Origin: Antilocapra americana
Lineage: Eukaryota > Chordata > Mammalia > Artiodactyla > Antilocapridae
Assembly: GCA_007570785.1 (NCBI GenBank)
Contig: ML660772.1
Span: forward strand, 35,138,627 to 35,202,626
Direction: 5' to 3'
DNA: 64,000 nucleotides
Made by a program: the position numbers and the translations under genes. The notes under the pieces were generated by a model. The model was not told the DNA's origin, searched no databases, and saw nothing but the letters and a program-made list of their open reading frames with translations. The number at the start of each line of letters is the position of its first letter. Position 1 is the stretch's first letter. Positions 35,116-47,010 of this stretch are shown here, piece by piece.

Positions 35116-36088
35116 TAGTGGTCAGAGCCACCATTGATGAGGCCAGACTCACAAATACTACCTAGGCCTTCACCCTGGGTCTTATGGACAGGTATGTTCC
35201 CCCATCCCCACCCCAGAAAGCTGTTTCAAAAACTCTGTCCTGATCAAGAAAGCCAAGCAAGAGAAAGTGAATCTATCCATTTTTCTATCAGCACCATGAT
35301 ATTATCACTCAAACTCTAACTTTGTAGGAAACAGAAAGTTACTGGAAATCTGAAATAACTATATATTCTTTTAAGTCTGAACCTGAAAAGAGAATGAAAG
35401 CTCTGGCAACTCCTGCATCCATCAATAGGAATTGGACTCTAAGCCAACTAATTTCTACAAGGTTGGGCCTTTGTAAGACCCGGCTTTTGTAATTACAGAT
35501 AGACCAAGTTCCAGGGCCATAATATAAGATTTGGTTTCCAGGAAGGACTGACACCAGAGCTGTGCAAGGAATATTTGTGGAATGAGGCACATGGGAGACT
35601 TAATTAGTTCTTGCATTAAAAAAAATATTAATGAATGGTTGAGTGGTACACCCAAGTGTGGTCATTTCTGATTTGATAGTACCTGATTGAGGTTCTTTAG
35701 CAAAATAACAAAAAGAATTACCTACCTGATAACAAAATGCAGGCTTATAAATAATTCATTTAAGCAAGTATAACTAACACATTTTTCCCAAGAAAGTGGT
35801 AAACTCTTACCAAGTAAAATCTCAAAATCTAGGTCTTGGTTCTGTCTCTTTTCATAAAGCAAAAAGCATGGAGTTGAATGAGAAAAGAGGAGGGCCTTTT
35901 TCTTTTTTAGTCAGAATAATTTTTATAAAACAGGAATTATGAAAGAGATCAGGACCTATACCATATATATATTATAAGACTGTAAGGATTCAATGAGTTA
36001 ATTGATATCAAAATCTCAACACAGTTCTTAAGCATTATCTCTTAGCACCAATTATCTTCTTCTTGGTCTCTCAGTTTTGAACTTTAGT

Positions 36089-36311
36089 ACTTTCCAAATG
36101 ACACTAGTGATAAAGAATCTGCCTGCCAATACAGAAGAGACAGAAGAGATTATGGTTCAATCCCTGGGTCGGGAAGATTCCCTGGAGGAAAGCATGGCAA
36201 CCCACTCCAGTATTCTTGCTTGGAGAATTCCCATGGACAGAGGAGCCTTGAGGGCTACAGGGGATCTCAAAGAGTCAGACACGGCTGAAGCGACTTAGCA
36301 CAAGCACGCAC
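36089..36311 (+). mobile_element. Bov-tA-type SINE
   Basis: Contains 'ggttcaatccctgggtcggg' and 'ccagtattcttgcttggaga', with tail 'agtcagacacggctgaagcg'. Nearly full length. Confidence 0.93.
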
Positions 36312-36987
36312 CTTCCAGACACTTAAGCTTTTCCTCATCTTTTGTGTCCTTCTGTATCAAGTTGCTTTAGGTATGGCTCTTGCACTGCCTCTCACTCTAG
36401 GTTGTGCAGTTGGTACTCTGGCCAGGCTCACGCTTGCCTCCACTAAGGGCTATTGGACAGGCACTGGAGGATCCAGTGCCAAAGAACACACTGCCAGACT
36501 CAAGATAGTTACACACAGGATTGCTCAGGACCAAGGAGTTTCCCAGGATATGGGGGTTGCAGTGCTAAGACAGAGACAGTCTGGGCTACCCTGGGTGGTT
36601 GGTCACCCTAGCTGGGACATCTGGGAAATCAGTGCAGGCAAGGGTTATTTTTAAGGAAGTCAACCGGCAGGAAGCCAGGGCCTCAAGGTCAGGCTCCACT
36701 TCTGGACAAGAATTAGGTTTAAGAAGAGAAGGGATGGAAAGAATAAGGCAAACCCCAGCCCTAGAGACATTAGGCCAATGCTTTTTAAGGAAAGCAAGAA
36801 CCTAGTTAACAAAACTGAAACTCAAGAAGGCAATGTCATAACGACAAGCCCAACTAGAGCATAGGTGGCATGAGTATTGTGTTATAAATGCTTAAATCTC
36901 AATTATTTCAACAAGGCTGAACTATCTCAGACCCAAGCAAAACAAAGATGCAGATGCTGGGTGAAGCAATCTACCCTGCACCATCCT
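36312..36987. other. Unassigned stretch
   Basis: No gene recognised. The open frame at 36373-36654 has no recognisable domain. The segment around 36515-36612 ('accaaggagtttcccaggat', 'ggttggtcaccctagctggg') resembles a common ancient mammalian repeat that I cannot name. Confidence 0.4.
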
Positions 36988-37517
36988 CTTTTTTTTCAAC
37001 ACTCTTAAAATTATGATAAAATACACATAAGAATTACCTTCTTCACCAGTTTTAAGTGTTTGGTTCAATAACACTAAACATATTCACATTGCCCTGCAAT
37101 TTCTAGAATCTGTCACCCTGAAAACTGGAATTACGTACCCATTAAGCAACAATTCCTCATTTCCCCCTCCCCCAGTCCCCCACAATCACCATTTTACTTT
37201 CTGTTCCTATGAGCTTGACTACTCTAGATACTTCATTGCAGTGGAATCAAACAGTATTTGTCTTTTTGTGACTGGCTTATTTCACTTAGTATAATGTCCT
37301 CAAGGTTCATCCATGTTATAGTATGTGTCAGAATTTACTTCCTTTTTAAGGCTGAATAATGTTCTGTGGCACATACCAGATGTTGTTTATCCATTCATGT
37401 GTCAACGGACATTTGGATCACTTTCATCTTTTGTCTAATGTGAAAAATGCTACTATTTTTACATGAGTGTAAAAATATCTCTTCGAAACCCTGCTTTCAA
37501 TTTTTTTGGATAAAAAC
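36988..37517 (-). mobile_element. Ancient L1 (L1M-type) 3' fragment
   Basis: The antisense of an old L1 3' region: 'ctggcttatttcacttagta', 'taatgtcctcaaggttcatc', 'aaggctgaataatgttctgt' and 'ccctgctttcaattttttt'. Strongly diverged. Confidence 0.8.
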
Positions 37518-37830
37518 TCACACATGGAATTCCTTTGATCTCTTCTTAAGCTTTCAACCTGACCTCCACATCTCCTTATAGAATCTCTGTGGCTTTTTTC
37601 AGGGTGACACGAGCTTGCTACCCTTTCCATGGAACAGCTCTGCCCTATTACTGTTACCAAGGCTGTAGTTGCTGACTCTGCTGTACTTTCAAACTCTTGG
37701 GACTGGACTGTTAATTTTTTCTGCATGGTCATCCATTCATTCATTTACTGAAGAAATACTGACTATAAGGCTTAGACATGAAGACTGAGAATATAACAGC
37801 CAGTGAAAAGTGGAGGGGAGAAGAGCATTA

Positions 37831-37876
37831 GAAGTCAAGCAAACATCACGTGTGAAGTCAAGCAAGCATCATGTGT
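37831..37876 (+). repeat. 23-bp tandem duplication
   Basis: Two copies of gaagtcaagcaaacatcacg-tgt, the second with two substitutions (aagcatcatg), directly adjacent at 37831-37853 and 37854-37876. Confidence 0.85.
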
Positions 37877-39500
37877 GAAGACATATACCTGATACATCTT
37901 GTTTCACCCTCCCTGATTTTCTACTACTCTTCCACATGAGGGCACACCCTCTTTAGCTCCATACAGAGTCTGTGTCACCTAGTACCTTCCTAATCATTTG
38001 GCCAGGAAAGATTCCTCCTTGACCTTCCTTGAACCCTCACCACCACCTTATCACTTCCAGCAGCCTCATACCTGCTTATCTCCAACAAAACTTACAGCAG
38101 ATGCTCTGAACACATTGACTCTTGGAAACAATGATTCTTCCTCTCTGCTCTCCAGTGGACTGGGATAGGTTCTTTACCTTGCCCAAGTCTTTTGAGATAG
38201 ATAAGAACAGCCCCTAAGCCAAAGTCCCCCCCTGGAAATTCCTGTCCCTTAGGAGAAAACATTCCATTATCATTTTTCTCTCTTTCCAAATTTCCCCTTT
38301 AATAAGTCACATTGAAACCCTATGTAAGCCAATTTTCAGTATTTAATATGAATAACTCTTTCTACAATTACCCATGAATTGCGTCTTCAACAGATAGAGC
38401 ATCAGGTGGTATGCTACTGGTCACATTCAAAAGGAGAGTATCTTGATCTGGAATCACAGCCTCTAGTCTGATTCTTTGTAACAAATCAAGAAAACTCAGA
38501 AAATTTGCTTATTAACTTTATCATTCCATCTTTTTGTGGACCTTTTAATTTAATAATGTCTCTTGTTTTTTTTATGCCAAAATTGTTTTCAAACAAAATG
38601 AAATAAAAAAGCAGGTATATATTCCATTTATATTGGTCCTCAAAGGCCAAAAATGAATAAGGAGGTAGCTTAAAGCTGACTTTCAACTTCATTGTGTGAA
38701 ACTTCATCAAAATTTCCAAAATGCATATTTTTAACAAGCTGCAATTAGGGTTTAAGAGGCTGGTGTTCTGCGAATGTTAGTGCATAGACTGCCATCTACT
38801 GGGCATTTATGATTTTAAAAAAACTAGCTAAACTGATCTAGGACCAAGGGATTTAATAACTTAGGCAGGATCTGTAAAAAAAAAATATGTCACAAATATT
38901 ATTAATTTAATAAAAAGGTAAGTATCTAAATAGCTGGATGGAACAAATAAGTATAATATGCAATCACAACAATATTCCATCTGGAAATACTTGTTACTAG
39001 GGAGTTTTCATTTGCCACTCTGATGAAAATGGAATAGCTATGTTCACGCTAATAAAATGACTTTCAAAATGTGATACGGCAGACAGCAGAGATAATTCAT
39101 ATCATGCTTCCCGTGGTAAAGTAAAAGTAGATGCATGGAACGTCCCTTTTTTCCCAAATGACTGCAGAATAGGACATTCTGTCTAATCATACATTCTGAA
39201 AACATACATTGTAAGTGTGCACACAGTTACAGAAATTTACAGAAGCTTACCATTTTCAAAGAATTTGAAATCAAATCACATTCAAAGTGCTGAATTTTTC
39301 ATAAGTTCAGCCTTCATTTCAGAAGCCAGTTCTGGGTTTTGTAGTGCTTTGTGATCATTATTAAAGTAATATGATCATTTTTTATAACATTGCAAAAAAC
39401 ACTTTTAGTTGAGCTTTGACCTGTTGTTACTCTAGATAAGTGCTAGACTGATTGGATAGCAGAAAAATACAAGGGTTTTGCATTTTTAAATGCTCAAAGT

Positions 39501-39569
39501 ACATACATATGGGAGTGACAAGGTGGGTTCTGAATATTTGGCATACAAATGGGAGTAGCAAGGTGGGTT
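39501..39569 (+). repeat. Imperfect 40-bp-period duplication
   Basis: The phrase 'catatgggagtgacaaggtg' at about 39506 recurs as 'caaatgggagtagcaaggtg' 40 bp later, each followed by ggtt. Confidence 0.8.
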
Positions 39570-39846
39570 TTTGCACAGTAATTTTATAATAAGGGGGTAA
39601 TTTGGGATAGGGCAGACTTAGGGATGAAAAACATAAAACTCATTATAGATATTAGAACCAATTTTTATAAGTCACATATCATTTTTCTACTTATTTTGGA
39701 GCAAATCTTCCCATGCATATGTACCTTGTTAGAGAGGTCCTTTCAATAACAGTATAGTAAGTTGCTCCCAGTCATCATAAATCTTAGAAAAATGTGTGTA
39801 TGAGTGTATACGTTTGTATGTGTTTGTGAATATGTATGTGTAATAT

Positions 39847-40057
39847 ATGGGGCTTCCCAGGTGGCTTGGTGATAAAGAATCTTCCTGCCAATGCAGAAGA
39901 TGCTGGAGATGTGGGTTCGATCCCTGGATCGGGAAGATCCCCTGGAGGAGGAAATGGCAACCCTCTCCAGTATTCTTGCCTGGGAAATCCCATGGACAGA
40001 GGAGCCTGCCTATTGGGTGGAAAAGAGTCCGACACGACTGAGAGATTGAACATGAAT
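39847..40057 (+). mobile_element. Bov-tA SINE, well preserved
   Basis: The best-preserved SINE here: head ggggcttcccaggtggcttg, an intact pol III B-box GGTTCGATCCC at 39914-39924, a full middle and the terminal 'gagtccgacacgactgagag'. A perfect 12-bp target-site duplication, tatgtgtaatat, flanks it at 39835-39846 and 40058-40069. It is probably among the most recent insertions in the window. Confidence 0.95.
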
Positions 40058-40152
40058 ATGTGTAATATGTATGTCTGTATGTATGGGTGTTTGTGTGTTG
40101 TTGGAGAAGTTGTTTATCCGGCAATAGCGGTTAAATTAAAATACGTTCATAT

Positions 40153-40470
40153 CCCAGCATGCGAGACAGCAAAAGGAACGCAGATGTATAGAACAGACTC
40201 GTGGACTCTGTGGATGAGGGCAGGGGTGGGATGACTTGGGAGAATGGCATTGAAACAAGTATCATATGTGAAATCAATCGCCAGCCCAGGATTGTTGCTC
40301 GGGGCTGCTGCACCGAGATTTCCCGGGGGGAGGGAGTCGGGAGGGAGGAGGGAGTGGGGTTCTGGAGGGGGAGCATATGTACACCCATGGCGATATCATG
40401 TCATTGTAATGGCAAAACCAATAAAAATAAAATAAAATAAAATAAAAATAAATAAATAAATAAATAAATA
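40153..40470 (+). mobile_element. Ruminant L1 3' end (~320 bp), young subfamily
   Basis: Carries the same 3' UTR as the L1s at 6.9 and 21.7 kb ('cgagacagcaaaaggaacgc', the G-rich tract at 40324-40368, 'atggcgatatcatgtcattg'), then a (ATAAA/AATA)n tail at 40421-40470. Flanks aaatacgttcatat (about 40138) and aaatacattctat (40471-40483) look like a slightly diverged target-site duplication. Severely 5'-truncated. Confidence 0.92.
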
Positions 40471-41174
40471 AAATACATTCTATGATGCCATAGAAATTAA
40501 GATATTATACACTAGTGAAAGAGTTAGATGTGTAGGTTAAATTTTAACTGCAAAAGCACAAGAGAAAGTATACCTAACAATAAATAATTTGGAATGAATT
40601 AAATGGGATGTAGCTTCTATTCAAAATCCTTTAGTATTTTCAGAGTAGAATTCAAGAAAGCTAAAATTTAAGTTAATCAACATTTTTAAAAAACTGTCCA
40701 TTTTTTCTTTGCAGACACTATAATAAAAAGAAAAGCATATGTTTCAATATCTCATGGGACTCCTGAGCTTTTTCTTTAACCTGAACTTTCAAACACAAAA
40801 AATTAGCTTAGAAAAATAACTATAGGGGTTGGGCATTGAAATTCATGCTTACTAACTGTTACAAAGTATTCTCTGTTTTTGCATGTTTTCATCCTTTTTT
40901 GTGAACCAGAAGAAAAAAAATATCTTCGCTTTACCTTAATTCTATTAAATCAGACTTACATAGCTGAAACCATGAGAGAAAATTCAATTATAGAATCAAT
41001 CCTAAAGCACTTGTATAGTGAAATCTGCCCCCCCAAAAAAATGGAAGTGGTAAATACAAAATAACAAGAGTCACATATAGTCAATCAGCATATAAAACAC
41101 CAATTTAAGTATATTGGTGAACACCACTCCAAATTTATCAAGAAGTTCCCATATTTCCTACACTCTATAAATCT

Positions 41175-41766
41175 ATATGGTCTAAGATGGTAACCACTAG
41201 TCATATGTGACTTTTTAAATTTAAATTAAACTTGTTATTTGTTGTTGTTTTGTCACTAAGTCATGTCTGACTCTTGCAAACCTATGGGTTGTAGCCTGCC
41301 AGGCTCCTCTGTCCATGGGATTTCCCCGGCAAGAATACTGGGGTACAGTCACTCAGTTGTGTCCAACCCTTTGTGAGCCCACGGACTGCAGCCTGCCAGG
41401 CTCCTCTGTCCATTGGATTCTCCAGGTAAGAATATTGGAGTGGGTTACCATGCCCTTCTCCAGAGGATCTTCCCAACCCAGAGATTGAACCCAGGTCTCC
41501 TGCATGTAGGCAGATTCTTTACCCTTTGAACTACAGGGAAAATCTAAAAATACTGGAGCAGATTGCCATTTCCTTTTCCAGGAGGTCTTCCCGACCCAGG
41601 GATCAAACCTGCATCTCCTGCAATGGCAGGCAGATTGTTTACCAGTGAGCCACCTAAAATTAAAATTTACTTCCTCAGTCTCACTAGCCACATTTCAAGT
41701 TTCAAGTATTTGGGTTGGCAAAAAAGTTCATAAGATAGTACAGAAAAACTCAAACTTTTAGGCCAT
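41175..41766. repeat. hAT (MER3-like) split by a SINE array, then mariner-like MITE piece
   Basis: 'aaccactagtcatatgtgac' to the left of the SINE array and 'ctcactagccacatttcaag' to its right belong to one MER3-like element. From about 41711, 'gggttggcaaaaaagttcat' followed by 'acagaaaaactcaaactttt' resembles a ruminant mariner-derived MITE. Both are diverged. Confidence 0.6.
41245..41655 (-). mobile_element. Composite array of Bov SINE units
   Basis: About 410 bp of minus-strand SINE sequence is made of a partial unit (41245-41342), a nearly complete unit (41343-41545) and a partial third (41546-41655). Each repeats the 'ccaggctcctctgtccat' or 'aggtcttcccgacccaggga' phrases. It fits BovA2 dimers or successive SINE-into-SINE insertions. 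Confidence 0.88.
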
Positions 41767-42117
41767 CTCAGTATTAAGCAAAGCTGATATAGATTAGACA
41801 GTGTTACTACAAATCATTAAAATTCTTAGTTTTTTGTTAAAACTTGTGACATCAGTTTTTTTTAAGCAAAAGAATAATAATACTCCTCCAACTAACAACT
41901 GTTTTATTTACTAGTTTATTGGGTGAACATATTCCAAGCTTCAAAATGGAGTTGGCTGGCATACATATCCAATGCTTAAGATATCTTACAGCGTACTAGA
42001 GTTTGAAAGAGCCTAGAGATACATAAGATCCATCCTTCTCATTTTACCAATGAGGTCATATTCAGATAGATTTGAAGAGGAAAACAGTTTGCACAAGAAC
42101 ACAGGAGCTATAATGTT

Positions 42118-42505
42118 AATGCGGCAACCTGGAGAGGAGGGGAGTTTGGCAGAGCATGGACACATGTTTATGTATGGCTGAGTCCCCTTTGCTGTTCAGC
42201 TGAAACTATCACAACATTGTTAACTGGCTAAACATGCGTGCTAAGTTGGTCGTGTTGACTCTTTGGGACCCCATGGACTGTACCCCACCAGGCTTCTATG
42301 TCCATGAGATTGTCCAGGCAAGAATACTCGAGTGGGTTGTCATGCCCTCCTCCAGGAGAGCTTCCCAACCCAGGGATTGAAACTGCGTCTCTTATGTCTT
42401 CTGCTTTGGCAGACAGATTCTTTACCACTAGCACCACCTAGGAAGCCTGTTAATTGGCTATACCCCAACACAAAATTAAAAGTTAAAAAAAAAAAAAAAA
42501 AAAAC
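42118..42505 (+). mobile_element. L1 3' UTR end, split by a SINE
   Basis: 'catggacacatgtttatgta', 'tttgctgttcagctgaaact', and after the SINE 'ctataccccaacacaaaatt' plus A20, together form an old artiodactyl L1 3' terminus with its poly(A) at 42485-42504. Confidence 0.8.
42231..42448 (-). mobile_element. Bov-tA-type SINE nested in L1 tail
   Basis: A minus-strand SINE flanked by tgttaactggcta / tgttaattggcta (about 42219-42230 and 42449-42460), a 12-13 bp target-site duplication with one mismatch. Confidence 0.94.
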
Positions 42506-45410
42506 ACAGGAGCTACCCAGCTCCATATCTAGAATCCAGCCTTCTGACTTCAAATCCCATTCTACAATTTGGATACCAAAGAGTAAGTTATATCTTTCCT
42601 GAGACTATATTATGACCTGAATAAATCTCACAAGGTATATAAAGAAATTAAATGAAATTTTTTAAATGGAGACTCAATACACTTTGTATGGAAATATTCA
42701 GCAGTACTCAAAACCTACACTAGGTGTCATATCATCAGATTTGACTAGCTAAACCTGATGAACGCACAGTTATATATTTGATCAAAAATTATCTGTCTTC
42801 CAAAACTCATTACAAAATTATATATGTTGCATGGTAAAGTAGCTTTGCTTGACTTGATTGTCACTACAGATTGGGCCAATATAATCAGTCAGTCCCTACC
42901 TCTGATTTGTGTTCTTAGAAGAGAGTAGTATTTACTAAATTGATTTTTGTTAACTATTTGGAAACATCTTTAATTTTTCTCTGCATTTGAGAAGAAACCA
43001 AACTATCCAATGCTTCTTAACTGTAAAGAGACTTTAGGTGGCATAATAATTCACCTTTATGTTGTTTGCGTAAAATCTGAAAGGTAGCATAGCTCCAGTG
43101 CAAACATAGAAAGTCTCTCCTTTAGATGATTTACAGAAACAGATACAAATATAAGTCAATAAACAGAGCTCTAACCCTAGCTGGCAAAAGACAAGATAGT
43201 AGGTTGAAGACCAGGGATAATAGGGAAGGATTTAAGCAGAGGAAGGGGACAATCCATGGCAAACAGATTAGGATGTGGCCTTAACATGCAGGGCATGTGG
43301 CAGAAAAGGCTGTGAGTCCAAAACCAGTTCAGGGACTGAAGGGCAGAGTGAAGAGGGAAGCCTGGCAAGAGAAGGAAACAGGAAGGAGTGTAGGTAGAGA
43401 TAAGGGCTACAATCTAGCCAGCCGTGACTCTGCTCCTCCCTCTGAAGATGAGAACTTGATATAAGGGAAATTAGGGGACAAAGTCAAGGAAAGAGGCAAT
43501 AGAATTAGAAAACCTTGAAAGGAAAATGAACCAATGAACTCACTGTAATTCTGGGGAAAATGGGAAGAGTGAGAGTAAAGAAATCAGAGTTCATTCAGAT
43601 CACAAGAGAAATTCAGATGGAAATATTCAAACCAAAATATGGGCACATGATATCACTTTAGCATTTGAGAACAGGAATTCCACAATCCATGATAAAGTTA
43701 ACTTGACTTGGTAAGTTTTACAGCAGATCACGCCATGTATGCTCCTGTTTTCTGATGTATGGACACTCTGGAAACATCAGGGGCATCTCAAGCATATCAC
43801 TCTAGGTGCCTAGACTTATGCCTGAGAGTCTATGATCCTATGACACTAATAATCCTCCTAGGGGAGTCTTCAGATACCATAGGAAACAAGTAATGCACCT
43901 GAAAAAAACAAGTGAACAAAGTTTGCCCTTGGGGAGTTATCCTTTTAATGCCCTCTCATCTTTTTTAGGAGCCCATCCAAAAGTCCGTGGATCATTTAAA
44001 ACTGTCTTTCCATAGCCCCTACTCCACACATTACAACATTCCACCAAATCTTATTCCCTCAGGGTATCGAGTTTCTAGTCTAACAAAGAAAAAGAAAGGT
44101 AATATGCTAATGGAAAGGTCTGAGGTTTCTAACGTGTAAACTTATGACTACACATTGGGCTAGCCCTGCATTACAAGAGAAAAACCACAATTACATTAAG
44201 AACACTTACAAAGTCAGGAAACTCATTGTTTCCTATGTGCATTTCTTCTTGCATTTATAGGAATCAGATTTCCAGTGTTCTCAGACTGATCCCTTTGGCT
44301 TTGCATTTTAAAGACAATCTTATAAAACTGGAGGAGAACCTGCTGTTTTCTGTCTGTATTCTTAGACCTAGGAAAATTAAAATAATGGCTAAAAGAAAAC
44401 AGTCATAGTGTGAGTAAAAAGGATTATCTTCCCAGAGGCTTTTAAATCCAGTGGAGTTACAGGGTGCCACAGAGAAGCCTTAGAGCCTTTTAGTGGGGAA
44501 GGACGTGCCCTGGCAAAAAGGAAAAATCAGTGGGTATGGCTTATGGCCCCATTCCCCTACCTGTATTCTTCATTTATCTGTTTTATGCACTGAAGTTCAC
44601 ATAAAAAAAATTTTTTTAATGGTTCTACAGGTAAATGTTTAACAGCCAACTTTCCAGAGTGCAAAAAACCTTGATCTTTAGTGTTTTTCCATTTTTCATG
44701 CTGTAAGTACTCCCAGTGTGGTCAATTTCAAGCTGCCAACATGAAGGTTCTGAATGCAAACTTGGGAAGAAATGCACACAGTCAGCTTGCACAAGTCGGT
44801 ATGAGTCAGTTCCAATACACTTCTATACACCTCATTAATGAATGGACCAGAATTGAAACTCAGAACCATCACAATAAAGCACAATACCATTATACACTCC
44901 AGTAATCTTGGGCTAAAATTACTAAATTTAGATCAATGTCTAAATCTCATGTAAGAATTTGAACTTGGCCCATTTTTGTCATGGTGATTCAAACATTTCA
45001 CAAGTAAACAAATGTTTAATTAGGCAAGTAAATGTTAGAATCATGTATTTAGGATTTTCAGCTTCAATAGGAGCTTGGAGTTCATTAGTCCAATAATGCT
45101 TACTAAGCCTAAATCGCTACTGTAATTGATTTTTTTCAGCTTATGAGTAAATCCTCCCAATGACAGAAAATTTACTATCTCTCAGATTACCCATTCCATC
45201 TTTAGTTATGAAACACCTTTTCTTAAGTAAACCAAATATTTATCACCTTGAAGCTTTATCCATTTGTCATCATCAACCATATGGAGCCAAGCAGAATAAG
45301 TAAAATTAAACATTCACATTAAGAGTCTCTTGGCTGGAACACTAACATGTCTATGAGTTTTCTATTTCTAGTTCAAGAACCCTTGATTTCTTTTAATTTT
45401 AAGCCCCATA
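42506..45410. other. Repeat-poor intergenic stretch
   Basis: No gene or ruminant repeat recognised over 2.9 kb. Open frames such as 44226-44408 and 44681-44905 show no known domain. Confidence 0.5.
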
Positions 45411-45612
45411 GGACCTCCCCAATAGCTCAGCTGGTAAAGAATCTACCTGCAATGCAGAAGACCCCAGTTCAATTCCTGGGTCGGGAAGATCCACTGGAGA
45501 AGGGATAGGCTACCCATTCCAGTATTCTGGCCTGGAGAATTCCATGGACAGAGGAGCCTAGCAGGCTACAGACCATGGGGTCACAGAGTCAGACACGACC
45601 AAGCAACTAAAC
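45411..45612 (+). mobile_element. Bov-tA-type SINE
   Basis: Head 'aatagctcagctggtaaaga', B-box-like 'agttcaattcctgggtcggg', middle 'ccagtattctggcctggaga' and tail 'gagtcagacacgaccaagca'. Confidence 0.94.
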
Positions 45613-46705
45613 TCCCACCACCTTCATCTGCATGAATAAGTCAGCAATTTGCACTATCTCAGGGTAGTTGCATTTGGTCAGGAATTAGAACAAATGCCAG
45701 AAGATGAAGGTCCACTAGCCTCAATTTCATGCTACATAACAAATCTGGTCCAAGGGTAGGGTGACTAGAGAAAGCTCTAAAACAACCCAAGGGTTTCAAA
45801 TAGAGAATTCAAAAATCTGAGAGGATTTTGTATCATTATGAGGCACTAGGGTCTGGAGTGGAGCTGCTTTAAGTTCAAGGAAACCCTTGAGTGCAGAGGT
45901 TGAGACCAGGTAAACTCTGAGGCTAGTCTGAGCTCTTAGGTTTAAGCACTTTGATCACAGGGAGCCCTTTAGTTCCTGGTCACCCAATAAATACTGACTG
46001 TGGCATATGCTGAGAACTTGGGTGTTCCTTGTGGGATACCTAATTGTTTCCCTGGAGGTAGTAATACTTTACCAACCAATGAAAACAAGATAAAACCCTC
46101 AAGCTTAACCTCTAAACTTATTTAGTTCCTCCAAGGTGGAAGTTGAGTGATGAACATAAAGGCAGAGCAGGCCTCAAATGGATACATTCCAAAATTTACA
46201 GGAGATGACCTTGTTCCTAGATAAAGGAAGGAAGTGAGTATGGCCTCTTGTGTTCAGCCAGGGAGATCTGGGGAAATTCAGTCTAGGAAATGTGGACAGT
46301 CCCAAAGAAATCCTTGTCAAGGACAGTGTCACTCAGGAAAGGTAGAGAGGAATACATTTGAAATTCCCCAGGAACTTGGAACTATAAAATGACCATGTAT
46401 TTTTGCTGAGTGTGTAGTAAACAGAAGATAAAAGGAATATTTAGAAAAAGGGTGAAAGTATCATTTTATCAGTTTTTATCATTTTATTTTAATTTTATTG
46501 AACTTACAAAATAATCAGTTTTGAATCATTTTTCTAATGACAAAACTAAGTCTCAGAAAGGTAAAAGACTGACCCCAAGTCACAACTAGCAAATAAAAAG
46601 TCAGAATTCAAAAATCAGATTTGTTCGACCCCCAAATTAATGCTTTCCTCCGATAGGAAAGAAGAGAGGAGAGTGGGAAGGAAAAAATGTTAACTGAGTT
46701 CCTCA

Positions 46706-47010
46706 GGTCAGTTTAGTCACTCAGTCGTGCCCAAGTCTTTGTGATCCCATGGACTGCAGCACGCTAGGCTTCCCTGTCCATCACCAACTCCGGAGGCTAC
46801 TCGAACTTATGTCCATCGCGTCAGTGATGCCATCCAATCATCTCATCTTCTGTTGTCCCCTTTTCCTCCTGCCTTCAGTCTTTCCCAGAATTAGGGTCTT
46901 TTCCAATGCGTCAGTTCTTCACATCAGGTGGTCAAAGAATTGGAGTTTCAGCTACAGCATCAGTCCTTCCAATGAATATTCAGGACTCATTGCCTTTAGG
47001 ATTGACTAAC
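46706..47010 (-). mobile_element. BovB 3' end (~300 bp)
   Basis: Minus strand: the terminal block (gtcactcagtcgtgcccaag) and the last coding segment, with 'acatcaggtggtcaaagaat' and 'cagtccttccaatgaatatt'. Cut at its 5' side near 47010. No complete domain. Confidence 0.92.

Larger units (their letters stand above)
37518..39834. other. Repeat-poor intergenic stretch
   Basis: No gene or ruminant mobile element recognised over 2.3 kb. Two small local duplications are given separately. Candidate regulatory DNA only by absence of repeats. Confidence 0.5.

Noticed and set aside
36373..36805. Two overlapping open frames of 93 and 68 codons
   Set aside because: No known domain, and the region resembles an ancient mammalian repeat; not enough to call a gene.
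39847..40057. tRNA gene suggested by an intact B-box
   Set aside because: It is the tRNA-derived head of a SINE; no cloverleaf with anticodon and acceptor stem can be drawn.
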